Positions 46,111 to 55,713 of a DNA stretch of 64,000 nucleotides are shown piece after piece. Location: contig BSBM01000059.1 of the NCBI GenBank assembly GCA_027924585.1, positions 4,278,001-4,342,000 of the forward strand. The letters run 5' to 3'. The number at the start of each line of letters is the position of its first letter. The stretch's first letter is position 1. The position numbers and the translations under genes are program-made. This stretch comes from Larix kaempferi. Lineage: Eukaryota > Streptophyta > Pinopsida > Pinales > Pinaceae. The notes beneath the pieces were generated by a model. The model did no database searches, was not told where the DNA came from, and was given only the letters and a program-made list of their open reading frames with translations.

Positions 46111-46221
46111 AAGATAAGATAATTTTATTAATGTCCAATGAATGAACAGAATAGTAGGTCAATGGAACTCAAACCACCAATGCAAATACATAGGGAGAGT
46201 GCAAAAGCAATTAATATCACT
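46111..46221 (-). repeat. Dispersed GGTC repeat copy
   Basis: AAGATAAGATAATTTTATTA at 46111, then AGTAGGTCAATGG and GAGAGTGCAAAAGCAA in family order. It directly follows the gag remnant. Confidence 0.65.
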
Positions 46222-46759
46222 AATCTACAAAAAAAGAGATAAGGAGTCAATCAATAGTCATCAATGTACCCCAAAATATCTAGAATTAGGATTTAAAAAC
46301 CCTCTTGGAATCTTCATGATGTTTCCAAAAGTCTCTAATGGATTCCCATACGTTATTAACTCTTCATCGATGAATCAAGGTGAGTTGACGTGGCTATAAT
46401 AACATCAACTTAAGGGGGGTAATTGGATTGTTATGTTGTCCAAGGCACAGCTTTCACATAACTCCATTTGATGAAAATAAAACACCAGTGGAAAGTTATC
46501 AACCCATATAATGCAATTAGGACCTCTAGGACAATTGTCCTTAAGGTTTGTTACCCCAAAATTCCACATCTTTGACCCTAAACTAGAGGAGTTTTAATAC
46601 TTAATTGCTAATAAGAATTTCAAAATCTTACCCAAACCAACCCTTCTTGATCCCAAATTCTATCTTCCCTATTTTGGAGCATCAATAGAGTCATATGGTA
46701 ATTGTGTAGATCCATTTTGGGATGCTTTTGGTGGTCTTCAAAAGTTTTAGTTTTAAAGG

Positions 46760-47972
46760 AGATGAGGAAACAATTCCTCAACTTTCTCCTTGGAGTACCA
46801 TTTGGCCTTTGCTAGTAGTTGTCCCTTCAATCCCACTTGCCAAAATTCTTGAGGATAGTTGGCCATTTTGACCATTTTCTGCATAATGATATCCTCCAGT
46901 AATTCTACTTATGCATTGCCAAATATTTTATGAAAGGTCAGACTTTGCCCTCCTTAACATCATTGGCCATGGATGGTTTGTAGAGTTTCAGGTTCTCTAC
47001 ATTTATCACTGAGTAAATGTGCATCATATTCTATAAGCATTATCTCCATGTCCTCCAATACTTCAAAAGGTCCATATCTCAAGGCCTTGATTTTCTTTCC
47101 TAGACCCTGTACCATTTCCTTAATAAGCCACAACCAAACTCCGTCTCCTACGTTGCTTTTCCCTATTGATCATGTCCAACCTTATATTTCTCTTAAGATT
47201 CTTCAGTTTCTCCTAATCCTGTGTGTTTATATGTCTAATCATATCTATGAACTTCTTTGTCTTTAATGCAACACTTGAGGTTGACGACCCTACTTCAAGT
47301 TGTTCGCATACAATATCCACTAGTGATGGTGGAAAATGTCCAAAACAAAATTCAAAAGGGGACTTACTTTTATAGGTGTAGACATCTATTATAGGAATGT
47401 ATGTAAATCAAATTTTCCTCCAAGGTGTTTGTATGTTTTTTATTGTAGCTTAACATAAGTTGAACCGAAGTCCTATTCACTAACTTCGTCTACCCATCAT
47501 TGTACATGTGAAAGGTTGCAGATCTCTTCAATTTAGTATCCAACTTATTCCACGATGGCATCCAGATAGTTCTAAGAAATCAAGTATCTCTATTAGAGAC
47601 GATGCTCCTTGGTATCCCAAAGTGCACCTAGACCATTTCAAAGAAAAAACTTGTCGCTTATTGTCCTTTGAAGGTTTTCTTACCAGCCATCAAAACACAC
47701 TTCTTCTTGAACCTGTCAACTACAACATACAAGTAGTCATTCACTTTTCTTGTCCTTGGCAAACCCCCAACAAAGTCCATGGATATACATTCCCATGGCT
47801 TGTAGGCACTGAAAGTGGATTGTATAGTCCCTACTTCTTGATACTGAGCTCGCTTATAAAACACAATATACAACCTCAGATAAACCTAGCTACTTCTTCC
47901 TGCATCTTGGGGCAATAAGCATTCTTTTGAAAGTTGGTTGCAATCTTTCGAAAGTTGAAATGTCCAACAACC
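46760..47972 (-). pseudogene. Ty3/gypsy integrase and C-terminus (minus strand)
   Basis: From 47972 downward the minus strand reads [27 protein letters not shown] and GCILC (zinc-binding part), [27 protein letters not shown], then VHFGIPRSIVSNRDT, NDGWTKLVNRT and SYNKKHTN, and near 47080 a GPFEVLED GPY-type end. In the core the second catalytic Asp (IVSDRD) reads Asn, and the Glu of DGQTE is Lys. Stops and frameshifts are frequent. It is the 3' part of one chromovirus-like element that continues at 49459-50165; the two are separated by the solo LTR. Confidence 0.82.
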
Positions 47973-48000
47973 TGTTGATTTTTCCTGAGCAGCATCGAGT

Positions 48001-48213
48001 GCCATTCTCTGGAAGAATGGAGGCACCTGGTCAGTTACCAGGATATTGACCCAGTCTGGGACTGGGAACTCAGCCTGGGGCTGAGAGCCATTCTCTCGAA
48101 GAATGGAGGCACCTGGTCAGTTACCAGGATATTGATCCAGCCTGGGACTGGAAGCTCAGCCTGGGGCTGAGAGCCATTCTCTAGGAGAATGGAGGCACCT
48201 GGTCAGTTACCAG
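48001..48213. repeat. 86-bp tandem repeat (2.5 units), each unit a string of four hairpins
   Basis: Units start GCCATTCTCT at 48001, 48087 and 48173. Each full unit holds four perfect or near-perfect stem-loops with 5-nt loops: CCATTCT/AGAATGG (48002-48020), CCTGGT/ACCAGG (48026-48042), CCCAGT/ACTGGG (48050-48066) and CTCAGC/GCTGAG (48069-48085). Between units, changes in hairpin 1 fall in the loop (CTGGA, CTCGA, CTAGG). It lies in the U3 part of the solo LTR, about 460 bp before its TATA box. Confidence 0.92.
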
Positions 48214-48495
48214 GATTTCACTGTAAGCCCTACACCGGGTCTAGGTAAGTGGTGTACTCCTCCCCTTGATCTATGGGCTATGGGACCTTCTCAAGGGACT
48301 GATCAACCCTTGTTGAAATACCTGGCACTTGATCTTGGTGGCAACAGGAGGGTGAAGTAAAGCAATTAATTTATCTCCTTATGACGATGTACTCGGAGTG
48401 GACATAAAGACCTTGAAGAACACCTGGATGGCTTGTTGAAAACCCAAGCACAACTTGACTTGGTTCGTGTACCCACCTTTTTGAAGAAAAGAAAT

Positions 48496-48518
48496 ATATA
48501 TATATATATATATATATT
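48496..48518. repeat. (AT)n microsatellite
   Basis: An uninterrupted AT dinucleotide run within the solo LTR. Confidence 0.9.
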
Positions 48519-48668
48519 CATGGGTCGGCCTCAATTGAAGAGCCAAGAAAGAAAATAAAAAATTATTATGTAAATTGCAGGTCGGCCTCAATAAAAGAAA
48601 ATAAAAAATATATATAAAGTACAGGTCGGCCCCATTATGAAATATTAATTTTTGGACACTTATTTCAC

Positions 48669-48676
48669 TATAAATA
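48669..48676 (+). promoter_or_regulatory. TATA box of the solo LTR
   Basis: TATAAATA follows the GGTCGGCC repeats and lies about 700 bp into the LTR, a usual U3 position. Orientation (plus) is opposite to the host gypsy and to the NUP188-like gene. Confidence 0.6.
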
Positions 48677-49458
48677 AGAGGTAAAAATTCTTATTTTTAA
48701 CCCATCGATTTAGTCTGCTCCAAGAGGACAGTTCGGTGGTGTTCAATCTGCTCCAAAAGGACAATTCGTGGGAGATATGTTTCTGCTGGGTTATCTCTAT
48801 ACTGCTGGCTCTTATTCTTGTTCTTACCTCTTTTACTGCTGCCCCTATCTCAGCTAGGGTGTGCTGCTGCTATCAAATACTATCTGAAACTTACTACTGT
48901 GTACACCTGAGCTCAGACAGGATATTTTTCAGTGCACCCGAGCCCTGCTAGGGCATCTCTCTGTGCACCCGAATTTTATACAGGGTCTGTCCCTAAGTTT
49001 GGCAGCCCTCATAAGTCTTTCACAGGTCACAGCAAATCTGGAAAAGGTGTGGACAGGTCACTACAGCCCAGCAGAAGATTTCGGCCCCCTCAGTAAAGTA
49101 TACACCAACAACTTTTGATAGTTACAGGCTTGTACAGGTTGACAGTATTAAATTGAAATTGCTCCAGGCAACATCTACAGTCATCAAGTAACAACTTGGA
49201 GGCAGCAGTCATTGTACAGGGTTCTTCTTGTTCAATATATTGTGAAGGCTTGTTTTAGCCTACTTTTGTACAAACTCAGTCATCTCATTTTGGAGATATT
49301 CTATTATTAATATTGCTTTGGGGTTTTTGTCCTTGAAAGGTTTCCCCGTGAAAAATACTGTGTTCAATTTCTTTATGTGCATTTATTGCTAGCTATCTCT
49401 GCACTATCTTTATTTACAGTCTGTTACTGCTATCAAATTTCAAAATTTTAACACAACC

Positions 49459-50165
49459 TTGGAGGTGTGAGACTCTCTTATCAATTGTACTCCTTCCTTT
49501 AGCACACATAGCTTTCCCATATTGTAGATACAATGAGATAATTTTACTAATGTCCCACAAGTGACCAAATATAGGTCAAAAGGATTGGTAAGTACAACAA
49601 AATCAATACACAAGTGGGAGTGCAAGTGCAACACCTATAAAATCAAATCTAAAATATGAAATCCAAGGCCTAAGAACTAAATTTTATCATCCAGCGGAGC
49701 AATCCATCATGGAGATGGTAATCAACTTTGCTATATGTGTCTACTTGTTCTTGTCAACCCTATAGTTGTTGATATACCCCCTTGAAGTCCTAATCTTCTA
49801 CATATCCTCTGTGTATGCTTCAAGGGTGAATGGCTCCCGATGTTGTGATTTTTGGTGTTACCTATCTTGAGAACAGATCAACCAACTTGTTGGCAGTACC
49901 CTTCTTAATTTAATTACTAGATGAAATTGTTGTAGAAATCCCATCCATTTGTAATGCCTTGCTTGTTGGGGCTTACTGTGCGTGTGCAAGTATTGCAAAG
50001 GGTGGTGATTGGTAAGGATAATGGTCTCCTTACCAAATAAATAATGCTTCCACTTCTTCACTGCATGCACCAAAGCATTGAGTTGCTCTTCATATGTAGG
50101 GTAGTTCAGTATTTCCCCATGGAATGCTCTTAATGATTGCAGACTAAGTCACATGTTTCAGGTTA
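49459..50165 (-). pseudogene. Ty3/gypsy RNase H and integrase linker (minus strand)
   Basis: The minus strand reads FHGEILNYPTYEEQLNALVH, AVKKWKHYLFGKE, TNHHPLQYLHTHSKPQQARH and YKWMGFLQQFHLVIK, a clear gypsy RNase H end. The Asp of the usual TDHxPLQ is Asn. Then come PEPFTLEAYTED-type linker residues, DYHLHDGLL, and, after a 172-bp insertion, MGKLCVLKEGVQLIRESHTS. It continues across the solo LTR into 47972-46760. RT and upstream parts are missing; the 5' break is near 50165. Confidence 0.85.
49525..49696 (-). mobile_element. Short GGTC-repeat insertion inside the gypsy linker
   Basis: Host coding sequence breaks after DGLL (49697) and resumes at the MGKLCV codons (49524), and the intervening 172 bp is the dispersed GGTC repeat. 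Its borders show a complete short insertion without internal retroelement genes. Sense-strand end is GGACATTAGTAAAATTATC; no poly(A) tail and no clear target duplication were seen. Confidence 0.65.
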
Positions 50166-51265
50166 GAATTCGAGTTTGGCGACTATGAATTTGTTTCAAA
50201 TTCAAATTTACTAATGAGATTCGGATAAAATTAGCCATTAGATTCATCCATATACATGTTTCAAGATTTTTAATATATATAAAATATTTGAATTTTTTTA
50301 TTTTTTCCCTTAAAAAGCACAAAGTTAATGAATAAAATTGTTTTTTAATTCCTCTTGAAATTTGCCTTGAGATTCACCTTGAAATTCGTCTTGAGATTTG
50401 AATTCACCTTAAGATTCAGCTTAAGGTTCGCCTTGGAAATCCGACGAACTCCAATGGATTTCATTTTTTTTTGAGATCCCACAAATTTCAAACTTCATCA
50501 ATAAAATTCATCGAATCTTGTGACTTAGACTGCATTCCAACCTCTCCACTTGCATTAACATTGGACCTAAGAACCCCTCCTCTTTTGTCTTGGGAGTTTA
50601 TGATTGCATTAGCATCACCCCTTCAAACTATGTCCTTTTCCTACATCTCTAATAAGAGGGAGTTCAAGAAATATCTCTCTAGCATGGCATTATCACAAAT
50701 AAACTTATTTCCATGTTTATGATTATTACTTAAGTGATTATGACCAACCAAACGGAATTAACCTATTTTTTCCTTTACTAGGATAGTTGGGTTGACGACA
50801 AGATTGACCTCTACCCATCAACCTTTGTTTGCCCAAAAGATTCACGGCACTCACCTACCAAAGTCATACAATTTACTTATTGCCCTCTACCTATCAACCT
50901 TTGTTTGCCCAAATATATTCATGACACTCAATTACCAAAGTCGTTCAATTTACTTTCATTCATCAACCCCTTCACTGTTACTATGATCGGTTCACGAATT
51001 CTATGTTGTCCTCATATCTTTTCACTAAATATTATATCCCAAAATCAACCTTTTATCATTTCCAATTACACAATGTTTTATTTACTAAAAAGAGAGCTAT
51101 AATCTCTTAAATTAACTACCTACTATTTACAAACTCGAAATTATAAAAAAATACAACAACATTGTCAATAGGTCTTAGTTTGATGATCAAGCAAGGGTGG
51201 TGATATCTCCCCAACCAAGGTTCAAATCAACCAAAAATATGTTTGGCCCCCCACGTACCATCTCA
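50166..51265. other. Gene-free; 12-bp minisatellite at 50354-50443
   Basis: Between 50354 and 50443 a 12-bp unit (CTTGARATTCRC) repeats seven times, with a 6-bp interruption at 50402-50407. A 93-bp direct repeat is suggested by CTACCCATCAACCTTTGTTTG near 50812 and its variant near 50887. A weak tRNA-like SINE head (GGGTGGTGATATCTCC then AAGGTTCAAATC) lies at 51195-51229. No gene is supported. Confidence 0.5.
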
Positions 51266-51627
51266 CTATGTGTAATGCCCCTAGAATGACTGTGGACCTT
51301 AAGGGAACCTTTCGAGTGACCCGACTGAACAACTTCGATATAATGGTCTCTTGAGCCTTCTTATGCCTTAAATGATTGAGGACAACCTGAAGATGTAAAT
51401 GACGACAATAATTGATAAATGAATTAAGGAATTAAATTCTATGTGTGGAGAGGGATAATTGATTGATTACATCTTGATTAATGATCAGCCCTGATTGATC
51501 AAGTCAAAGTGCAGTAGAACAATTACAGTCCTAGCTCTACGACTTGGGAGGACGCAACTGAGATGCGTCGTAGCTTTCCATTTTTATTCTGAACTTCGGG
51601 ACGAAGTTCTAATTAAGTAGGGGTGTA

Positions 51628-53319
51628 TGTAGTGCCCCTAGACTTGTGTAGACTTTGAGGGCACCTGCTGAGTGACCCGGCCGATTGAAACATTAATTAA
51701 ATAACCTTTTGACCTTATTTTTTTGAGTATGTGTATCTGAACTGTTGAGGTAAATGAATAATTGCATATGTTAAACGATTAGCTATGACTATGGAAAATT
51801 ATGTTGATGGATAATGCTTAACGACTAGTTGTATGGTGATTATGTATTTGGCGACGAAATGTATATTTGATAAGATGAATGAGCAGTTTGAATAAATCAT
51901 AAATGTTTAACAATACTAGAGTTAGAAACCAGATGATGATTGTTGAGAACAGTGCTACTAATAATTTGTTGCGAGAAGTGTGTGTAGAAACAAGTGAGAC
52001 GGTTCACCAACGGACACACAAAGGAACATGGAGGGTCGTAGAGTACGGGTAAATCACACACAGGGGAAGCGACGACGATGTCAACTTCCGACAAGAATAC
52101 CACGCATGAGCAGATAAGCATTGATCCGCTTACTCAAGAGGAATGCGTGAGGACGTACGAGGTGGGCCACGACGGAGCTGGTCACGTACGAGTTGAGGGG
52201 CGCGCAGTGAGAACGGACTCACTCCTCAGCGCCATTAGTCCCTAGATAGCATGTAGACGGAGGATGGATGGTAACGATTCCTAAAATCCCTACAAGAGTT
52301 CCCGCAAGTCAAAACGGAAAGATGGTGGCAGAAGGGCCCAACGATGCGGTACCCTGTCAAGAACGGAAAGAATGGACGCAAGGACCCAACGAGGTGGTAC
52401 CATGCCAAGGAATGGAAACCATGGATGATTGGACCCGACAGAGTGGTGCCATGTCAAGGGATTAAAAAAAAATTAAGGAACCAGGAGCCCAACGACGCGG
52501 CACCGTGATCCTAGTGAGTTTGATTGTTAAATTAAACTGCATAAAAACTTAGGAGAATAACTCTAGATTATTACTTAGCAAATGCATAACAATAGCTTAG
52601 ACATTTGCACATGAATAGTTATTTTGTTGAGCATTTAAATTAATAGAAATTATTATTTAGGAGCAAAATAGATTAGACACCTAGTCAACTAAAAGCTAGG
52701 AGTTGATTAAAATATCTGGGGGACAAACTAAAGCAAACTTAGGGATGTAGGTGCACTTCCCAGAGAAACTGACACTTGGATGGGTGAGTGTTTTAATTAA
52801 ATAAATAATTAAAAATATTTAATTATGCATGAAGCGACATGTGTCGCAGGAGATTTCCCTTTATAAGGAAGGCTTAAGGAATGGGTAAGGGGCCCATAAT
52901 TTGGACGATTGTCGTAATTTTCGAATGCCTCAAAGACTTGCTGCTATCTAAGGGTTTGGCTTAGAAATCCTGGTGGGAAGGGAAGCCCAAGCTGAATTTC
53001 TGAAATACTTGTGTGAGCTCTACGACCCAAAGCTCGGGGGAGGCCATGCGACTGAAAGCATGAGCCTATGGTTGGGTGGCGAAGCTAACGGTTGCTTCGC
53101 CTATGGTTAAACGAGCTTTGCTGGAGGGATCCTACGGAAGACGCAGACAACAATGGACCAGCTGGATCGGGTTGACAGGTTAAGGTTTGCTTATTTTGTT
53201 AAGTTATTCACTCTTTTATATTATTTTTCCAATAACTATAATGGCTAATTTGTTTGTATGAAGTTTTTTTTTTAAGTTTCAGGTTCAGTTCAAGGGGACC
53301 CTAAAGGAGGGGCCCTACA
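51628..53319 (+). repeat. Complete LTR inside the inverted-end insertion
   Basis: A 1692-bp LTR from TGTAGTGCCCC to GGGGCCCTACA, preceded by a chromovirus-type 3' end. It carries about four imperfect 48-53 bp tandem repeats (GGRCCCAACGA starts at 52334, 52382, 52431, 52484) and a TATA box (TTTATAAGG, 52860). Its first 396 bp pair with 53320-53715. Confidence 0.7.
52334..52510 (+). repeat. Imperfect 48-53 bp tandem repeats in the LTR
   Basis: Four units contain GGxCCCAACGAxGxGGTxCC and a GTCAAG word; unit starts 52334, 52382, 52431 and 52484. The overlapping 65-residue ORF 52268-52465 is a by-product. Confidence 0.75.
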
Positions 53320-53715
53320 CTTTGTGTGTCCGTTGGTGAACCGTCTCACTTGTTTCTACACACACTTCTCGCAACAAATTATTAGTAACACTGTTCTCAA
53401 CAATCATCATCTGGTTTCTAACTCTAGTATTGTTAAACATTTATGATTTATTCAAACTGCTCATTCATCTTATCAAATATACATTTCGTCGCCAAATACA
53501 TAATCACCATACAACTAGTCGTTAAGCATTATCCATCAACATAATTTTCCATAGTCATAGCTAATCGTTTAACATATGCAATTATTCATTTACCTCAACA
53601 GTTCAGATACACATACTCAAAAAAATAAGGTCAAAAGGTTATTTAATTAATGTTTCAATCAGCCGGGTCACTCAGCAGGTGCCCTCAAAGTCTACACAAG
53701 TCTAGGGGCACTACA
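53320..53715 (-). repeat. Inverted copy of the first 396 bp of the LTR
   Basis: Reverse complement of 51628-52023 with the same length (396 bp) and about two transitions (GGCCGATTG against GGCTGATTG; GTGCTACT against GTGTTACT). The near identity argues for recent origin. Confidence 0.9.
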
Positions 53716-53937
53716 CTATGCAAGTGGGTTGTTCAAAGCAATTGGGGCTAGGTATCAGGCTTAGGCGCCTTTGGAGGAACAAAAACCCTCGCTTGTAGTT
53801 TCTTAGCCAAAGGAATCTTCCTTCACTGTTGTGTTGTAAGATGGCTACATTCATTGTAATAATCCCAAATTGGGGAAGGGCATGCTCTCCACATCCTGAT
53901 AAGATAAACTTTATGTCAGATAATAATAATAATAATG

Positions 53938-54240
53938 TCAATAGCTCAGGTGGTGAAGTGAGGGTTGTTATCCTTCCCACCTACGTTCAATCCTCGCTTG
54001 TGATATGCTTTACCTTCATGTGCCAGTGTGCCTCTGCTGCAAGGAACTGTATCATGTGGATGGAGCCAAGTGCAATCCCTGGTGAGGCCTAGCTTGGGTG
54101 GTGAAGTGATGGTTGTTATCCTCCCCACCCAAGTTCAATCCCCACTTGTGATATGCTTTGCCCTCATGTGCCAGTTTGCCTCCACTGCAGGGAGCTGTAT
54201 CATGTGCATGGCCCAAGTGAAATCCCTGGTGACTTGGACA
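53938..54240 (+). repeat. tRNA-derived SINE, tandem dimer (148-bp unit)
   Basis: Unit 1 has an A box TAGCTCAGGTGG (53942) and a B box GTTCAATCC (53985). Unit 2 has TAGCTTGGGTGG (54090) and GTTCAATCCCC (54133). Both bodies continue with TTGTGATATGCTTT, TCATGTGCCAG and CTGTATCATGTG, giving a period of about 148 bp. An (AAT)n run precedes the first unit. Internal A and B boxes are RNA polymerase III promoter elements. Position: about 0.6 kb inside intron 1 of the NUP188-like gene, in antisense. The ORFs over it are shadows. Confidence 0.65.
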
Positions 54241-54815
54241 ATAATTGATTCCACAAGTTGGCAGGTGAAACGCATGCCATTTAACTGATAGCATGTCAAA
54301 TTAAAAAATAATGAGAATAATAATAACATTAACATCATGTTTCCTGTTCCAATTCCCATCTGCAGACAATTCTTCCTTGTTATAGTTCTCTTTTGGACTC
54401 TCAAGCATGATCTTCCTAGCCACCGTCTACTGATTTAAGTCATTACATACTTTCCATTGCAAGAGTGCCCTTATCTTCTCCAACTACTGATAACTCTATT
54501 CAGTTGAACTTACTATCAATATCTGGATGGAAAATGATTATCCCATACTTACTGTTCACTCCCCTTATTTCCCCCTTGTTTCTGACCTTTGTCTAGCTTG
54601 GCTGATACATAACCTATTCTTCCCGTATGAACTTTTATCATGCTTCATTTCGCCTTTCTTACAACATGCACCAGTAATACAAAATTCGATCTTGGATTTT
54701 AAAAACCAAAATAAAAACAATAAAAGATCAAAGGAGCAGCAAATGATGAATATAGTAATAACAAAGACATGAGAGAAAGAAAAAATATCATGGACATGTT
54801 ATTAGTATAACTTAC
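54241..54815 (-). other. Donor-side end of intron 1
   Basis: No gene or clear repeat. The intron starts at 54815 with GTAAGT. The A/T-rich stretch has no recognisable element. Confidence 0.5.
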
Positions 54816-54968
54816 AAGACTGTCAACAGCTTCGGTGTTGGGGGTGGCAGCGGAGTAGATGGCTTCAAGATCATTGAGGAGGTAAACAAATGAGTCATTC
54901 CACCAGAGAGATTCATCTACATGTTTGGGACCGGCGGCTTCATCTATTGCTGCTGCCGCACTCGCCAT
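54816..54968 (-). CDS. NUP188: Exon 1 of NUP188-like nucleoporin gene
   Basis: The minus-strand frame starts ATGGCGAGTGC at 54968 and runs 51 codons to GACAGTCTT followed by GTAAGT, a strong donor, in phase 0. The protein begins MASAAAAIDEAAGP, then VDESLWWNDSFVYLLNDLEA. An Ala-rich start followed by a [SD]ESLWW and LLxDLE pattern fits the N-terminus of plant NUP188, as I remember it. The reading frame past the donor is intronic. The upstream 5' region has TTAGGGTTTTT and AAGGGTTTAA telobox-like words within 70 bp, frequent in leaders of plant housekeeping genes. Exon 2 is 16,197 bp away. Confidence 0.65.
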
Positions 54969-55200
54969 GGATTTGAGTTGTTTTGATTAACGATGAATTC
55001 ACGCGACCCTTCTTCTCGCCTTAAACCCTTTCAAGTCCCACAAAAACCCTAAGAAGCCTCCCTGTCTTTGGAATGGAGCAACAACAACAAAACGACCGTG
55101 CTGTGCTCAAAGCCCCTTCCCTTGTTCCCGCCTCTGCTACGCTCTTAATATTTCTGTAGTGTTGTCGCTCTTCATGATAGGAATATAATTTTGAACATAA
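54969..55200 (-). promoter_or_regulatory. 5' leader and proximal promoter of the NUP188-like gene
   Basis: This is the most GC-rich and least repeat-like stretch near the gene. On the minus strand it carries GGCGGGAACAAGG, then CTTAGGGTTTTTGTGG (telobox) and GGGTTTAAGGCG close to the ATG. No clear TATA box was seen at a usual distance. The assignment is by position. Confidence 0.45.
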
Positions 55201-55713
55201 CTTACACATAGAACTCACAATGGGAACAACCTTATAAAATAATTAATACACAATAAGTATTATACTAAATTATTAATGAATTATATTAAATTATGGAAAT
55301 ATATATTTAATTTCTAAATGAGAGTTACTAGGTGGCAATGTCCCCACAATTGCTATAACAATAAAGTTACAGGAAAAAAACTAGTTTGTTTTATCTTGAA
55401 TTAATTTTGGCTATCCCTTAAAGTTTAGAGCAAACCACTAATTTATTCTTGGTATAGACATCCTACCTAATATTCACATTGATGAATGAAAGCACATTGA
55501 TTGTAAATGAATTAAAGTACATGATAATACAAAGCTGCAATTAAAGAAGCTAATTTTAATAAAAATTGCGATGCTAATATGGTCATAGTCTCAATAAAAT
55601 TTTGAGCAACCAAATAAAATCCCCAGATGCGGGTGGAAGATTGGATCGAAGGCCACATGCGGAAGGTTACGTGGTGTGCAATGGTCAAGAGGAGGTGTCG
55701 GGCGTCAAGATAA
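55201..55713. other. Short A/T-rich spacer between the gene and the LINE array
   Basis: No gene. The sequence turns GC-richer from about 55620 (CCCCAGATGCGGG), possibly the part of LINE ORF1 upstream of the repeated unit, but its frames are stopped. Confidence 0.4.

Larger units (their letters stand above)
47968..49458 (+). mobile_element. Solo LTR inserted in gypsy integrase, with CAACC target duplication
   Basis: The insertion 47973-49453 (1481 bp) starts TGTTGATTTTTCC and ends CAAAATTTTAACA. CAACC flanks it at 47968-47972 and 49454-49458. Removing the insert and one CAACC restores the gypsy frame, joining ESHTSKV to VGHF, a direct proof of the borders. A TATA box (TATAAATA, 48669) and three GGTCGGCC repeats (48527, 48582, 48624) mark the U3. 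No internal domain, PBS or second LTR is present, so it is a solo LTR left by recombination. No ORF inside is meaningful. Confidence 0.85.
51266..53720. mobile_element. LTR-derived insertion with inverted U3 ends and CTATG target duplication
   Basis: Between CTATG at 51266-51270 and CTATG at 53716-53720 lies a 2445-bp insert starting TGTAATGCCCCTAGA and ending TCTAGGGGCACTACA. Inside: an LTR-like tip (51271 to about 51460), a gypsy 3' internal end (GAACTTCGGGACGAAG, then the polypurine-like AAGTAGGGG), a full LTR (51628-53319, TGTAGTGCCCC to GGGGCCCTACA), then the first 396 bp of that LTR inverted (53320-53715). The two arms differ at about two sites. No coding domain remains. Both outer ends are U3 starts rather than U3 and U5. 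Confidence 0.7.

Noticed and set aside
47508-47918. 136-residue plus-strand ORF
   Set aside because: Antisense shadow of the gypsy integrase clearly readable on the minus strand.
48001-48213. CRISPR-like regular repeats
   Set aside because: Only 2.5 direct units without unique spacers, inside a plant solo LTR with target duplication.
53942-53995. Functional tRNA gene
   Set aside because: A and B boxes are present, but the acceptor stem does not pair and the anticodon arm is not formed; two tandem copies with a common non-tRNA body indicate a SINE.
53829-54404. Six ORFs on both strands around 53.8-54.4 kb
   Set aside because: They lie over a tRNA-derived SINE dimer whose internal promoter boxes explain the sequence better than coding.
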